From Lineus longissimus (Eukaryota > Nemertea > Pilidiophora > Heteronemertea > Lineidae), in assembly GCF_910592395.1 (NCBI RefSeq), contig NC_088310.1, positions 10,115,501-10,179,500 on the forward strand: 64,000 bases of DNA. The letters are read 5' to 3'. Below, piece after piece: positions 9,355-21,475 of this stretch (positions are counted from its first letter, which is position 1; each line of letters opens with the position of its first letter). The position numbers and the translations under genes were made by a program. The notes beneath the pieces are model-generated. The model searched no databases. It had not been told where the DNA came from and worked only from the letters and a program-made list of their open reading frames with translations.

Positions 9355-12199
9355 CTAAAAGAGGAAAGTAAAGTTTTTATCCTGAAGTGATTTTTGCCTG
9401 CCAGTCGTCCACAAACATCTGCGCGCTTGGAGGATTCGAGGGTTTTATCCGACTAATTAGTGTTCCCGCACTCCGCGGCAAACCATTAACAACTGATGAC
9501 ATGTTTAGGCTCAAGCTGGGGGTATGTGAAAACATACGATGATTGAGAAAAATAAGCTTTTTTACAGTGCATGGCATTATCAAAATGAAAGTAAAAATAC
9601 TTTAACAAATGATGGAGTGTCTTCTTGCCGCTGGGTTATGAGAAATCATAGAAGAACTGTACATACATGAAATATACGACTTATACCAAACCAACCTTTA
9701 CCCCTACTTATGGCAGCGCTCATTGTTGTTGAAAAGTCACATAGCCTACCTCGGCATAAATTACTGCTATATACGTCGTGGTGTGACAGCGCCGCGGAAT
9801 AACCCTTTGGCATCCAATGAGTAGGCCCTACACGCCGATGAAAGGAAATTCTGCTTCCATTTGTAACAATATTATTTAGCATGAAATAACATTTGAGGCA
9901 TCTTTTATACAACACGACAACACAACATACAAACTTATGCACGCACGCACACATACGTGACATATAACTTCCGAAATACGAATTTTCCTATGTGCTCAAC
10001 TGCTAAAGCAAAATCCCGAATCTCGTATAGTCATTATTCATGATGATAATAGAGTCACTTGAATTTAGTTCCATGTCGTATTTGCCATGTAAATCTGCTG
10101 TTTTGAGGTCTTTCATATAAGAAATAAATAAGAAAATATCCTCGCCCGATCACTGCCTAGCGTAGAAGTATTAATGTCCAAGGGTAGATTGGTGGGGGAA
10201 CATAGGATCCTATCATGCGCTTTAATCTCTTGGCCGTTGATGTTCATGGCCTCTATAGAACTACATGTATATACAATAATCCGTCGAAAAACTAAAGGGC
10301 GGGGCATTTTTTCCAGAGGGAAATTTTTTAATCGACTAAGGTGTAAAAGGAATGGACGTCCTAGGAATGCAGGACCCCATACAATACTGTGTATTGTCAA
10401 CGAATGTGGTTAATGGTTTGGTTAGGGTCAGCTACATAATCTTCAACAAAGGAATTCGGCGACTCTATTCAATTTAACAAAAGGACCGGACTTAGATTCC
10501 GGGGGTGGGGACTTGCATTTCTTTTACACCGGCATGCCAGCTACTGTAATCATTACTTACAATGGGTCCTCGAACTCAAAAACAACACCACTGTTATCAC
10601 TCGAGCATAAAAAGAACATATAACTATCGGCAACAACATCTAAAAATTAAAAGAAGACATTTAAAAATGTGATGTGTGTGGGGTCCCTGTTCAGGTCAAC
10701 ATTCCATTTGGGGCACGAATATGTCCAAAATACAATCAAGTTCGGATTTTCCTTTCTCTGCAAATACGCGTACTTGATGAGCTCAAAATAAACGAAAATG
10801 AACAACAAACTTACATGTCTATGCAGTCCATATTCTGATGATGTAATATGGTCATAGAGGAGACATCCCCTGCTTGAAGAACTTGCTTACCTTCAGTACG
10901 CTTGAATGCCTCACAACTCGATGCCCAGAAATGACGGCAAGAATAAGAAGAATGGCAATGTTTTAATGACGAATACCGGTACCAAGACCTCACTATAACA
11001 TCCCTTTGTCACCGTTGTAGTGTAATTAAGAGAGTCTATATTATATCGGGTTATGCAGAAAAAAGACTGCTTCTCTTTAAAGTTGTATAGCTGAGGGATG
11101 GACGCACAAAAAATATATATAGGCAAAACGTTTTGCACATCTAAGTTGGAATGATACAAATATCTCGTGTAAATGTTAGCACTGGCGCTATTGTAGATTT
11201 TATACACCCTTGAAACCTGTGAGACGCGTCAAACATTTCCGTATCAGAATTCACGATTTTATCCAATATTTCGGCAAGGGGATCAGGTAATATATGCAAT
11301 ATAATCTTGATCACCTCAAAGATCAAAGTGTTCACTTTGACTCATTTTGGTGGTAATTGTTGAATGAGACGTTATTCATGTAATTGCTTGCGTACTATGT
11401 GCTTGGGCCGGTATTATTGCTAACATCTGATTGGTTATCGCTCTGATGACGTAATCAGTCCTAAATTGTCCATAAATAACGATGTTTATTAAGAAATTTG
11501 ATTCAGGCAAAGAGAAAGTAAGTTTTACGAAAAGTATCGACATCGTTCTTGGCTGTATGGTCTACCTTTACATTTGGCACAAATACAGTAATGATAAAAC
11601 GAGTATGGGCCATTCTCCAAGTAAAATATTTACGCGTGACTCATCTGTAAAGCGCTGATTCGACTAATTAATGACGTCACACCATGATCAAGAGCAGTTT
11701 GTGTCCTCACGTCATCAGAGATGTGCACAACATTTTTACACTTTTGGCCGTCCATCCCTGTTATAGAATTAAAGACAATCTATTTTCTTCTGAGTTACCC
11801 GATATACATGTAATTATGGCAATTAGTATATCATTGTGCTGTCACCCTACAGTAAAAAACCCTGTTTGTTCGGGTATCGAGAAATGAACACTAAATAGGC
11901 CAATTCATGTGATTTAATCATAGGCTATATAATTATGTACATATATTTCTCTCCACGTCAAGTTACAAATGCATTTTTGATGTCATGCGACATCATAATC
12001 TGCTGAAACGGCGAAGCAATGTGTTTGCCTACAATGCTAGTATACATGGTTTAAGTCAAACGGCGTTTCCAACAATGTTGGTACGGTATACATGCTTCCC
12101 GAAATTGGTGGCTTGCATTGGAACTAACTTTTCCCCCTTGTCCGTCATTAAAGGCATTCAAGTGTGTTGGTCAACCATGGCTATCTCCTTTGTCCCTCC
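9355..12199. other. Upstream region of the SUEL-CUB gene, no exon identified
   Basis: The signal-peptide exon of the minus-strand gene should lie here or beyond. A strong minus-strand donor (CTGAAG|GTAAGC, near 10890) follows a hydrophobic frame, but that frame has an in-frame stop and no ATG, so I did not call it. Nothing else is recognisable. Confidence 0.35.
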
Positions 12200-12495
12200 A
12201 CCATAAGACCTGGTTTCCCCTTATGACATCACTATTTCGGACACTCAGCGCCCCATTTCTGGAAAGGTGTATATATACCTCACGCCAAATTGCGTTGATA
12301 AACAGGGTGTCCATAAAAAAGTATACCCAACTTTAAATGCAGAATACACCATAAGACCTGGTTTCCCCTTATGACATCACTATTTCGGACACTCAGCGCC
12401 CCATTTCTGGAAAGGTGTATATATACCTCACGCCAAATTGCGTTGATAAACAGGGTGTCCATAAAAAAGTATACCCAACTTTAAATGCAGAATAC
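12200..12495. repeat. Tandem duplication, two 148-bp units
   Basis: Units 12200-12347 and 12348-12495 are head-to-tail and appear identical. Each starts ACCATAAGACCTGG and ends AAATGCAGAATAC, and each contains ACAGGGTGTCCATAAAAAAG, which looks like a mariner terminal repeat. No opposite terminus is visible nearby. Identity implies a recent duplication or an assembly repeat. Confidence 0.9.
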
Positions 12496-12572
12496 TAGAA
12501 TTCTGAGCAATATTTCTGAAATACGAAGGTAGCAGTAGAAAGCCGATTCTATCCTTTAAATTAAAGTACATG

Positions 12573-12681
12573 TAAAAGCAATTTTTGAAGAAATCTGCCG
12601 CGTAATTTTTACACAGTACCAAAAGGACAGTGACATTACGTGGAAGGTTGCGACACCATAGCGCTGCAGCCGATAAGAGCT
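12573..12681 (+). repeat. Dispersed repeat family 'GGAAGGTTGCGACACCA', copy 1
   Basis: Contains AAAAGCAATTTTTGAAGAAAT, AAAAGGACAGTGACATTACG and TGGAAGGTTGCGACACCA, then CGCTGCAGCCGA. It is a shorter, truncated copy of the repeats at 20457-20671 and 24104-24330. Confidence 0.7.
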
Positions 12682-13285
12682 CCCTGTCGTCTCCCGGTCC
12701 TCTATCTTATCTTAATTTAAACCACTGGGATTTCTTCACACAAACTTAAAATTAGACGTGCCATGTGAACCAATATAATATCAGGTGGTCAGTTAATTTA
12801 GGTCCGTTCACTGTATAGGTATGATAGTCTATGGTCCTGTGTCCCCGGGCTCTATGATGTCCTCGGGTTCTGTTTTTCCCTATACGATGAAATACCAGGT
12901 TTATGTTGGGGTACGCCGTTCGCGTTTATGTACCTGGATCAGGAAAATGGAAATGCACAATGCAGTAGAGCAGTTATGCATGCAAAAATAATGAAACTTT
13001 ATAATATTTTAATTACAAAATTCACCAACTTTAGTTGTAATGCTGAGTACACAACGGCATTGTTAGATTTTCAGTGCGTATTTACACAACTACAAAATTT
13101 CGAATTCAAGTTTTATCTATAAAAACGGAAAGGCTTTTTAAGAGCCATGTGAACATTGCAATGAATAATGTTGGGCATTAAAGAGCCTTTGCTATAGATA
13201 ATGTTGAGCCTTGATTACAGACAGAGGGCTGTCTTCACAATATTCTTGTGAACATTCTGTAATCTTGTAACGACTCTGCGTGCAT

Positions 13286-13470
13286 ACAGTGGAACCTCCC
13301 TTAGCGGACACCATTCTATTGAGGACAACCTGTCTGTCAAGGACACTAGTTTTGGTCTCAAATTGGTTGTTTACATTCAACCTGACCTCTCTAATCAGGA
13401 CACCTCCCTACTAAGGACAGCATTTGTCAGTCCCGAGGGTGTCCTTAATAGAGAGGTCAAGTTGAATCAG
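13286..13470. mobile_element. Small MITE with 'AAGGACACCTCTCTA'-type termini
   Basis: The left end GTGGAACCTCCCTTAGCGGA and the right end GTGTCCTTAATAGAGAGGTC are imperfect inverted copies. Internal blocks repeat the same theme (CTCTCTAATCAGGACACC). A related element occurs at 46108-46890. There is no coding capacity. Confidence 0.6.
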
Positions 13471-15919
13471 AAACTGAATATACTAGTAATCTCATAGATA
13501 ACAATATCAGCGGGAATATTTGTGCGAGGCGACCGTCTGCTTATGTGTGGGAAAACCAGGTGGGTCGCGTACAAGGGTTAACATTTCAGAGACGGGTGTT
13601 TTTCAGAGCGAATAGGCCAAACTATTCATTTGAAAAATACCAAGTACATAATACAATCCTTACTATACCATAACTAAAATAAGATGAAATTTCAACTTTC
13701 CTCAACTTGAAAAAAACCTACCGATCGTAAAGGTTATCGATCCTTATCGATTTCGAATAAGTGTATCAATCGCAGATACGTTGAGATCCTCACTGTTATC
13801 AGTATATATTCATAATTTACCGCAGACTGCCTTGTCAGACCCGTTGCAGAGAGAGATATGGCCTCGTTAATCGAACGCTACCGCGGTGTATTATAGCCCA
13901 TTCGTAAATGTTACATCCGCATCGTTTGGGGTCTGGAGGACGAACTACGGTCGGATTTTTTTGAAGTTCGGTTTTTATTGATCCTTACCTCAAAACCCAA
14001 CACGATTTTTGTAATTTTAGTTACCATGGTAATGAAATAATATGCATTTGTGTACATTGACGTAGTGTATCGGCCATTTACTTATTTGTGTTTGTCCATC
14101 TACTCATTAGCGAAGAACAAATGATAAATATCCAGAAAAAAATGGCCAATGAGTATCCAGAGGACCCTACAAATGACCATTGGACTTCGCTGAAGGTTTT
14201 TTTAAAATTTCTTCCTTGAGAATGCTGAACCGCTAAAATGCAGTCATAGCTACTGAAAGATAGACAACTCGTCGGCTGAGGACTAACAACTAGTTCTATG
14301 TCCAATATCCAAAAAAACCCAGTACTCCGCAAAGAAACAAGAATTTCACATTGAAATTATCATTGATGTTGTATGAAATAAAGACATTTATGGCCCCATG
14401 TCCAAATCCAACAACTCGTATCACTTGTAAGATTCTATGTCCAGCTTTTCCTATCGAAATAGGTGGATGAAATCATGTGACGATTGTTTTTATTTGGATG
14501 GACATTAAACCAGTTAATCCTCAGCCCACGGACTCTCGCCGGAATGGACTTATGCATAACAATTATGAGATTGTGGAAAACGGCCGGACTTCGTGAATGC
14601 AATAACAGTTACCTCCTAAGTTTGTGAACAGAGTGTACAGACGGCGGACCTTTTCTTTTCGAACCAACACTAATGAAAAATCGCGGCGATGACCGTTTCT
14701 AAGGTGGAACATATCCTATATTATCATTGTTGAAGGGTTTAAATGTTTGACGGGATGAGTATCGCGCGCTTGGCCTTAAATAATGTTGATTTTGTCGCTA
14801 TAAACTGCGAAATTATGTCAAAAACTTAAAATGTCATTCAGGTTTAAATGTTTCTCCAGACACAATGGTTATTTTGACGGCCAGTTTACGGTCCTCAGAA
14901 CCGATTTGGTCTTAAGATATAAGGTTGTCCACCACTCCATGGACAGAAACACGATGTTCACTGGCGCAATGTTGTGAGAATGTTGGGTACTTCCGACTCC
15001 ACTTAACCTTTAAAGTCAAATAGCCCTTGTAAATTTACTAAGAATATGGCCTCTCAATTAAAATAATTCAATTGATTTCCATTCATGTTTAAAACGAAAT
15101 ACTTAAAGTAACTTTTGTATTGTAGCAACCAAGGAACAGTAAACGGAAAAGGAAACAAGCTAAATGTAATGTGAACTCTTGAGTTTGGAATTGTTTACGG
15201 TACGTGAGGTTATTGAGTTTTCCTTCTAGAGGGAGGCGATATTGATTCACAAATCCAATGATGCAAAGTGATGTGACCAATACCAAACTTAGGCCGTTTC
15301 GAGGGACCCGCCACGTCACTTGTACCATGGAGATATATCACTGTTGCCTTAGACACAGGTTAAAAACAAACCAATGTATAGATCTGGGGGATTTCTTTCC
15401 CTCGAGTGAGAACCTCGGAGAATCCCAGAGAGAATCCCCAGAATAACCAGTGATCGGAATCACGGGTGTAGAGCACGTTCGCTCTACATCCGTGTCGGAT
15501 TGTACAAAAGAAGTAATAAAGTTAATACAGGGAAGACGTCTTATCATTGTCCGAGAGCTAGAATTCCCCCCGACAAAGCGTCGCAGCAATGTCATCATTT
15601 CGAATGATAGTCGTCGTCGGAAAGACACTTGCGCTCGCATTTTGGATATTGAGCTTCGAATGGCCGGACAACCGCAGAAGTCTGAAACAGCAACCACAGT
15701 ATATTGAAGATTTGGTTTGCATATTAAAAGTATATGGTAATCTCAGACCACGACACTGCGTACTTGTATTGACGCATTTGGAGGGAAACTCTCGCAAATA
15801 GAGGGACATCTTTTTGACCTGAGGATGTAGTATATATTGAGACTCGTATTATAAGAGAGTCATGTTATATCATATCCAAGGGTAAATTCCGTTTTCCAGC
15901 GATATTTTGTTGTGTGTAA
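13471..15919. other. No supported feature
   Basis: Long stretch with only overlapping short open frames on both strands (for example 15338-15809) that show no domain, no consistent splice signals and no repeat boundaries. Confidence 0.35.
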
Positions 15920-16927
15920 TGCAGCGGTCAATCAGATGTCTGTACCCCCCGGGTCAGCGGTCGACACGCACTCGACGTCGAGTTCGTGTCGAGTGCAGCT
16001 GTGGTGCCTGATTATTTTCAAACGTCGAGTTTCTGGCGAATGGGATTGGGAAAGGTGTCGAAAATTCGACGAATGTCTGGGGTAGTCGGATTTTGCAAAT
16101 GTCGAGTTTCTGTCGAGCGATAAACCACAAGAAATAAAAATTAAAAGAAAATGCGGATCGTCGGCTGACGCACGTGTTACGCACAGAACCGGAAAGATGA
16201 CTGCCGGCAGCAAAAGGTTGCTGGAAATTCTTTCGTTCGGAACCAGTCTCATTCATTCACATTACTGAGACTGTTATGTCACGACATTTCTCTCGTCACG
16301 AACTAGATTTGGGGGCGTTGGCTTCCGGTGTCTGGTCACGTGGTTTATCGAGTTTTTCAAATAAAACATTAATTTCAAAACCGATTTCGACAAAAGAATA
16401 TTAGCTTACTTAATCTGTAATGATGAAATCGGCCAAACTCTAGTACTTACTCCAAATATTTATTGTGAAAACAAACTCCTTTTTGAAAATGAGAAGGGGA
16501 TTCCCAGAAATCCTCGTGCCTACAGAATACCAGAGCGTTCAGTATTGTTCAGTGCAGTGTACATCAGCTGTACATTGGGCTTCCTTCCTCAAAGTGAATC
16601 GACGCATCCCCCTCGACCCTCCGCTAGCGCGCCGTAGGGTCGAGGTTACCTGGACAAATTTTTGTAGTGTTTACGATGGTTTTTTACAAAATATGTTGCT
16701 CTAACAATGAAATGTGAATAGACTTAATGTCTGTTCTCCCCTTCGGGCATGGTGAAAAAATAGTGAACTCTGGTCTCAATTGATTTGATGAAAAGTGAGA
16801 ACCTGATGAAATGATGCTTGGCAATTTGTGAGAAAGTGTCGAGTTCTGACCCTCACTTTTTTCCAAGGGATGAATAGGTGTCGAGTGTCTGACCCCCGGG
16901 GGTACAGACATCTCATTGACCGCTGCA
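15920..16927. mobile_element. Harbinger-like MITE, 1008 bp, TAA target duplication
   Basis: The left end TGCAGCGGTCAATCAGATGT pairs with the right end ACATCTCATTGACCGCTGCA. The inverted repeats extend about 45 bp through a CCCCGGG core. Both ends are flanked by TAA (15917-15919 and 16928-16930), matching the 3-bp TWA-type duplication of PIF/Harbinger elements. GTCGAG-rich sequence fills the subterminal regions. No transposase is encoded; several open frames inside are incidental. Confidence 0.82.
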
Positions 16928-18062
16928 TAACTTATTCGGCCTTCTTATTGAGTGATGCAGATAACGAGATGGGACGTGACTTAATGACAGAAGGCCAAAA
17001 GGAAAACCTGTTGGGGGCTTAGTTCGAGAGATTATGGGCCGTTTAAGGAACTGGAGTTGGTTGTCTCATAATAACAGCGCCACCCGAGCGGTTTTGGTGA
17101 GACAACAAATACCGACAGTGAGGTATCAATTTCTATTCTAAAACATCTCAAATTGAATGCCGAATAATTTGGGTTAAAAACAAGATTTTTGACAGCTTCC
17201 ATATTTTGCACCAACCCATTTTGCCTAACCTACTCTAGTCTCGCGAGACCCATACCAAACGAAGGTATTACAAACATACGAAGGTAAGGCAGGACAGAGA
17301 CATTGATATTTCGGGAAAAAAATAAATTGGAGGAACGTGGAATTCATTGAGGAGTACGAGATGCTCGGAACATGGACTTTTTTCAGGCGTAATATTCCGT
17401 TTATTGCTCTTAGGCACGGCGACAACAGTTGTCATCAGTTAATCAACACGGCGATACTTGTCAGTCACCCCATCTCCTACATGTATATTACTATGTAGGA
17501 CGGTAGCGAGTGGATCGATTTTGATAATACCTTCAGGTATTTCATTGTAAGCCCCCCCCCCTTTACAAACAAAATAAACCCTTCCTTTGTCAGAAACATA
17601 GTGAGAAATCCCGGTTTAGTTGCCGGTCGATTTCTGTAAAAAGTTGAAAATTGCACCAACAGAGAAATATTTGAAGATCGGGAGGCTAGAGAAACAAAGG
17701 ACAAACGCCAATCAAAATACCTTGGAAATATATCATTGCTAATTTTAGGCTCGTGTGTTGCACATTATTCGAGTAACAAAATGCATTGGACGTTCGAATC
17801 TCTTTAAAGGAGAGGTCGCTTTTTTGAGAAAATATGCTTTTTCACCCCTGTTGGGGCCTAAATAAGCCCTATAGAGCTCCAACGGCGTTATCGACCTGTG
17901 GCACACTTAGTTTGCATTGTGTGACGCAGTTTGTAATATCTCACACGGGGTTTAAGGCCGGTAGGGCCTTTTGGGTTCATGTAGGAAAAATCGGGTCGAA
18001 AAAAGTTGCTATTTATGAAACACTTGGGTCTGAGAGGGTTAAGTTAGGATTTTGACTCTCAG
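16928..18062. other. No supported feature
   Basis: Contains a C10 tract at 17552-17561. No convincing exon or repeat boundary seen. Confidence 0.35.
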
Positions 18063-18332
18063 GGTGGAAACGTCGCTGAGAAAATGGGAGACCTGCAGAA
18101 AACAGCATGCTTCGATATTGTTATGACCAATATGACAATCCTCATGCCAGTGATTGGAAGCTTTTTGGTTGTATCTCGTTTGAACTGTGCTACATTCTGC
18201 CTGGGAATTCAAAAATGTAGGTCAATAGCCACACACTCCCTTGGCAACCGTCAGATGTGTCAGATGGATGGACGGAAGTACTTTCGTGATGACGGAGGAA
18301 ATCAAAGATGGTGGAGATTGTACAAGAGGAGG
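18063..18332 (+). CDS. PAN/apple-like domain exon
   Basis: Open exon with acceptor GACTCTCAG (after 18062; an alternative acceptor CCTGCAG ends at 18098) and a strong donor GAGG|GTAAGA at 18332. The peptide contains VVSRLNCATFCLGIQKCRSI, then NRQMCQMDGRKYF and WWRLYKRR immediately before the donor. The pattern L-x-C-A-x-x-C-x5-C-(R/K)-S followed by a later single Cys and a terminal W-x-(L/M)-Y-K is that of PAN/apple-type extracellular modules. No signal peptide is visible. It may belong to the same gene as the ORF ending at 20076, but the phases do not join directly (0 here, 2 there), so an intermediate exon is missing or they are separate genes. Confidence 0.5.
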
Positions 18333-18926
18333 GTAAGATTATTGGTAATTCGAATATTCGATGGTTACTTCAACGTCAATCGCAATGCTTAATTTTACAA
18401 CCGCCTCCGACGCAGATTAAAATAACAACTACGGTCTGATGACAAATATGTAAGTTAGATATATGCGACAAAAAGTTTTGGGGTTATAAGTTATGAACCC
18501 GTGAAAAAAGATTGTGTAATGTCACATAGCGTTGTTGACGTATTAAAGATGGCATTATCTTTGACGCAACACACAAAAGTACAAAAGTCACGATTTGTGT
18601 ATGACGTCAATTCTAGATTTAAAAAATCTGTTCCCCGATGTCTTCGTTATTATTACCGCACAGCCACAAGAGATACATTTTCAAGACCTTCAAATATATC
18701 GCGGGCCACTTGCTGAATTTAAAGCATTTTATTTGAGCTTTAAAGGCCCACGCCGTTCCGTTAAAAATTTGAAATTTGTAATTTGAAAATTTCTCATTGC
18801 GTGAATAACAACTGTAGACAGATATACAAATACTATGAATACCAAGTTTCAGCCAATTCGTTTTCATAACAATGCACAGTGGCACTGTGTTTAACTCTGA
18901 CTGGTTCTTTTTTCCTGGATCACCAG
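18333..18926. other. Probable intron between PAN-like exon and terminal exon
   Basis: No exon seen. A missing small exon is expected if the two flanking exons belong to one gene, because their phases differ. Confidence 0.35.
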
Positions 18927-20076
18927 TTATTACGAATGGCGTACCTCTTTGAACCGTTTGGTATGGACATTCACAAAAAAGAAGATAAGCTTCAATCATT
19001 GTCCAGTGCCTGATGACTTGCAGTCGTGCCAAATTTCTTATGAATTCACACAGTGTGCCGTTAAACGATACAGAAAGACATTGCCACCCGTTCCTTTTAT
19101 ACCCCCGTTGACCTTGGGACGATGGGATAGCTGGTTTCGTAATGGAGAGTACAAACTATTCGCATTCTTCTTTGATGGAATGATTGATTCAGATAAAGTC
19201 CTGGTTTACTACGACAATGCCAAAGACAATTCTTTTCGAGTTAGATACAATTATTCAATAGAGGATCGTCCAGATTCGAACTTTCTTCAGTTGCACGCCG
19301 ACAGAATGTGGTTGATCTTTGGAATGCTCATGCGCCTACCATCAACTGATCACGAGCGCCTCAAAATGTTGTTATATGATTTAAAGAATGGACAACACTT
19401 ACATACAATATTTTGGCTGGCAGGTGATTCGTGCGTCAGAGAAAAAAAACGAAAAGTAAAAAGGGGATATCCGTATATTTATTCACATGAAAACGATATC
19501 ATTTTTGTCGACTGCCAATACAGGCAAAGGACGTTGGTGAAAGTCTATAATATAACATTTAATGCATCTGTTCTCTACTTAAATCAAGGACGAACTCTTA
19601 TAGATAATTCTTCGCCTTGCACTGGAGATTGGAGAAGCACAGCTCAAATGCTTAGTGGGGATTTTTACGTTTTTGGTGGCTATCTTAAACAACCAAACAT
19701 AAATATTTGCCTCTATTCTCGGCGTCATAACTTGAGTAGAATTCAAGGCAGTTTAAAGCTAGGTTTTACATTTATATCTTCTTCACGTAACTATCTCAGC
19801 TCTCATGATCAGGAACAAATAATTTTCATGAGAGAGGATCGACGACGTCTGGTGTCGTTTATTGAGGTTCTTGGCGTCTCAGCGGAAGGTTCCGTACGAA
19901 TTCGGCAATTCTCCCTCACACCATCTCCCAGGTATACTGCTACTGCCTGCATAACCCCCAGCCATTGCAATGAGATACTGAATGTAAGGCAGGATTTCAA
20001 AAAGAAAGAGAGACTCAGAAAACAACGTTATTTTCGACATTTGAATAGATATACTGCCATTGATGGAGATGGGTAG
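18927..20076 (+). CDS. Large 3'-terminal exon, protein of unknown family
   Basis: Open frame of about 383 codons from acceptor TTTTTTCCTGGATCACCAG (after 18926) to a TAG at 20076. There is no in-frame ATG near the start, so it is probably a last exon entered in phase 2. The protein is rich in aromatic residues and has repeating blocks such as YKLFAFFFDG, MWLIFGML, DFYVFGGYL and IIFMREDRRRLVSFIEVL. These look like beta-strand modules of a propeller-like fold; this is inference, and I recognise no named domain. N-x-S/T sites (NYS, NIT, NAS, NSS, NLS) are frequent, so a secreted or luminal protein is possible. The C-terminus is basic (KKKERLRKQRYF). The stop region has a diverged copy at about 23063-23175. 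Confidence 0.55.
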
Positions 20077-20456
20077 TGGGCTGCATCCCCTCTTCGTACT
20101 TTTCATAAGAAAATGTCAATTTCCTCTTGGGCCACTGTAAGAAAGGTACTTGGCCGATATCTTCAAAGTTCGATTTTTCTTAAAGGGACAATATAAGCAG
20201 CAGCTAGGCAGGAAAGACAAAGTTACACAAAGCCGCCAATAGGGGCCTCTCACATCTCACAGTAGGTCGAGATGATTCGCGATTGTAGTAGGGATATACT
20301 GAGTGCTAAGTCTGAGATGACCAAGGGCCCTTACTGTGTAATTATGCTAGTCAATTGAAGATGGTCAAATTGGCCCCCTCTCCTCCTGCCTATAGTCCTC
20401 CTTTATGATAGATTTTGCGATCCAACATAATAGTCCTGGCAGGGGGGGGGGGGGGC

Positions 20457-20671
20457 GAAACGTAGATTAAAGTTAATTTGGGTCGCTAAGTTAGATTTTA
20501 GAAAACGAAATCAGCCGAGTGGTTTTCGCACTGCCCCAAAGGGCAGTGACATTAGTGACATTACGCGGAAGGTTGCGACACCACCATATGCTGCAGCCGA
20601 AACAAAGCGTATTGAAAAACACATAGAGCAAGTGTCTCTCCAATTTCACCATATATCAGAACTATAGTCTA
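20457..20671 (+). repeat. Dispersed repeat family 'GGAAGGTTGCGACACCA', copy 2
   Basis: Runs from GAAACGTAGATTAAAG through GCGGAAGGTTGCGACACCAC and CTGCAGCCGAAACAAAGCG to CACCATATATCAGAACTA. Collinear with 24104-24330. A G14 tract (20442-20455) lies just upstream. Confidence 0.75.
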
Positions 20672-21356
20672 GACATACCAACCAGTCTGAACTACCTCTG
20701 AACTAATGCTGACTTCACACGATTTACATGCAGATTTAATTCCCTTCGTCACGCAGATGTGCTCTTGTCGAAAATTTTATTCAATGCAGTTTTCGGCTGT
20801 CATGGTCGGTCAGTAAGATATATAGGCCCATTGATCTGGTTTGCAATTGACCACAAGTGACCACAAATGCTCACATAATATACGCAGCGGCGGTAATGAA
20901 GAGAATTGTAATAACAAAGCGGTAACTGGCGGTCGGCACGCGATATTTTTAGGGTTTTGTAACAAGTTTCTCTTTTAATTTGTGGACGGATACATTCCGG
21001 ATCCAAACGATCGCTTTTTAATATTTTGGCGGAAATAGGCAATATTCAGAAAATTGTAAACCGATGCCTTTCAGGGCATTCATTTGTTTATACCAACTAA
21101 ATGGTATGTATTTTTAGAAAAGATGGATCGTTAGCATCTGCACGCACCATGCCTCGATGTGTGAATCAAAATCTGAAACGGATATGACTCATCGTAAAGT
21201 CTGCAGAATCGTTTAAAACTTAAATTATGGTCTCTAATTAAAAGCTAATTTTAAACTCTATTCTGATCAGTCAAATTTATATATTTTTGAATGCAAATGG
21301 GAAGATAAAGGTTAAACTAAAACATACATTGAAATAAATAAATATCCTTTTGTGAG
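20672..21356. other. No supported feature
   Basis: AT-rich intergenic sequence; no coding frame or repeat edge recognised. Confidence 0.35.
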
Positions 21357-21475
21357 TAATACGTTACAGGTATTTTTGTTGGGCGCGCACACTAGATGTG
21401 TCATAGGTGAACCCCAGCCTTAATGGAAATGGGTAATGCGCTGTTTTCTCCGCTTAGTACTTTTCATAAGAAAAT
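21357..21475 (+). repeat. Left 119-bp direct repeat flanking a non-LTR insertion
   Basis: Starts TAATACGTTACAGG and ends CATAAGAAAAT. Its copy at 22991-23109 differs at about two positions. It is interpreted as a very long target-site duplication because the retrotransposon occupies exactly the space between the copies. Confidence 0.85.

Noticed and set aside
10890-10990. Signal-peptide exon for the SUEL-CUB gene (minus strand, hydrophobic IAILLILAVISG before a GTAAGC donor)
   Set aside because: The hydrophobic frame has a stop immediately upstream, no ATG and ends in phase 0, while the SUEL exon needs phase 1.
15338-15809. Several overlapping open frames of 60-120 codons on both strands
   Set aside because: No domain, no splice consistency, and frames overlap in opposite directions, as expected of chance in locally GC-rich DNA.
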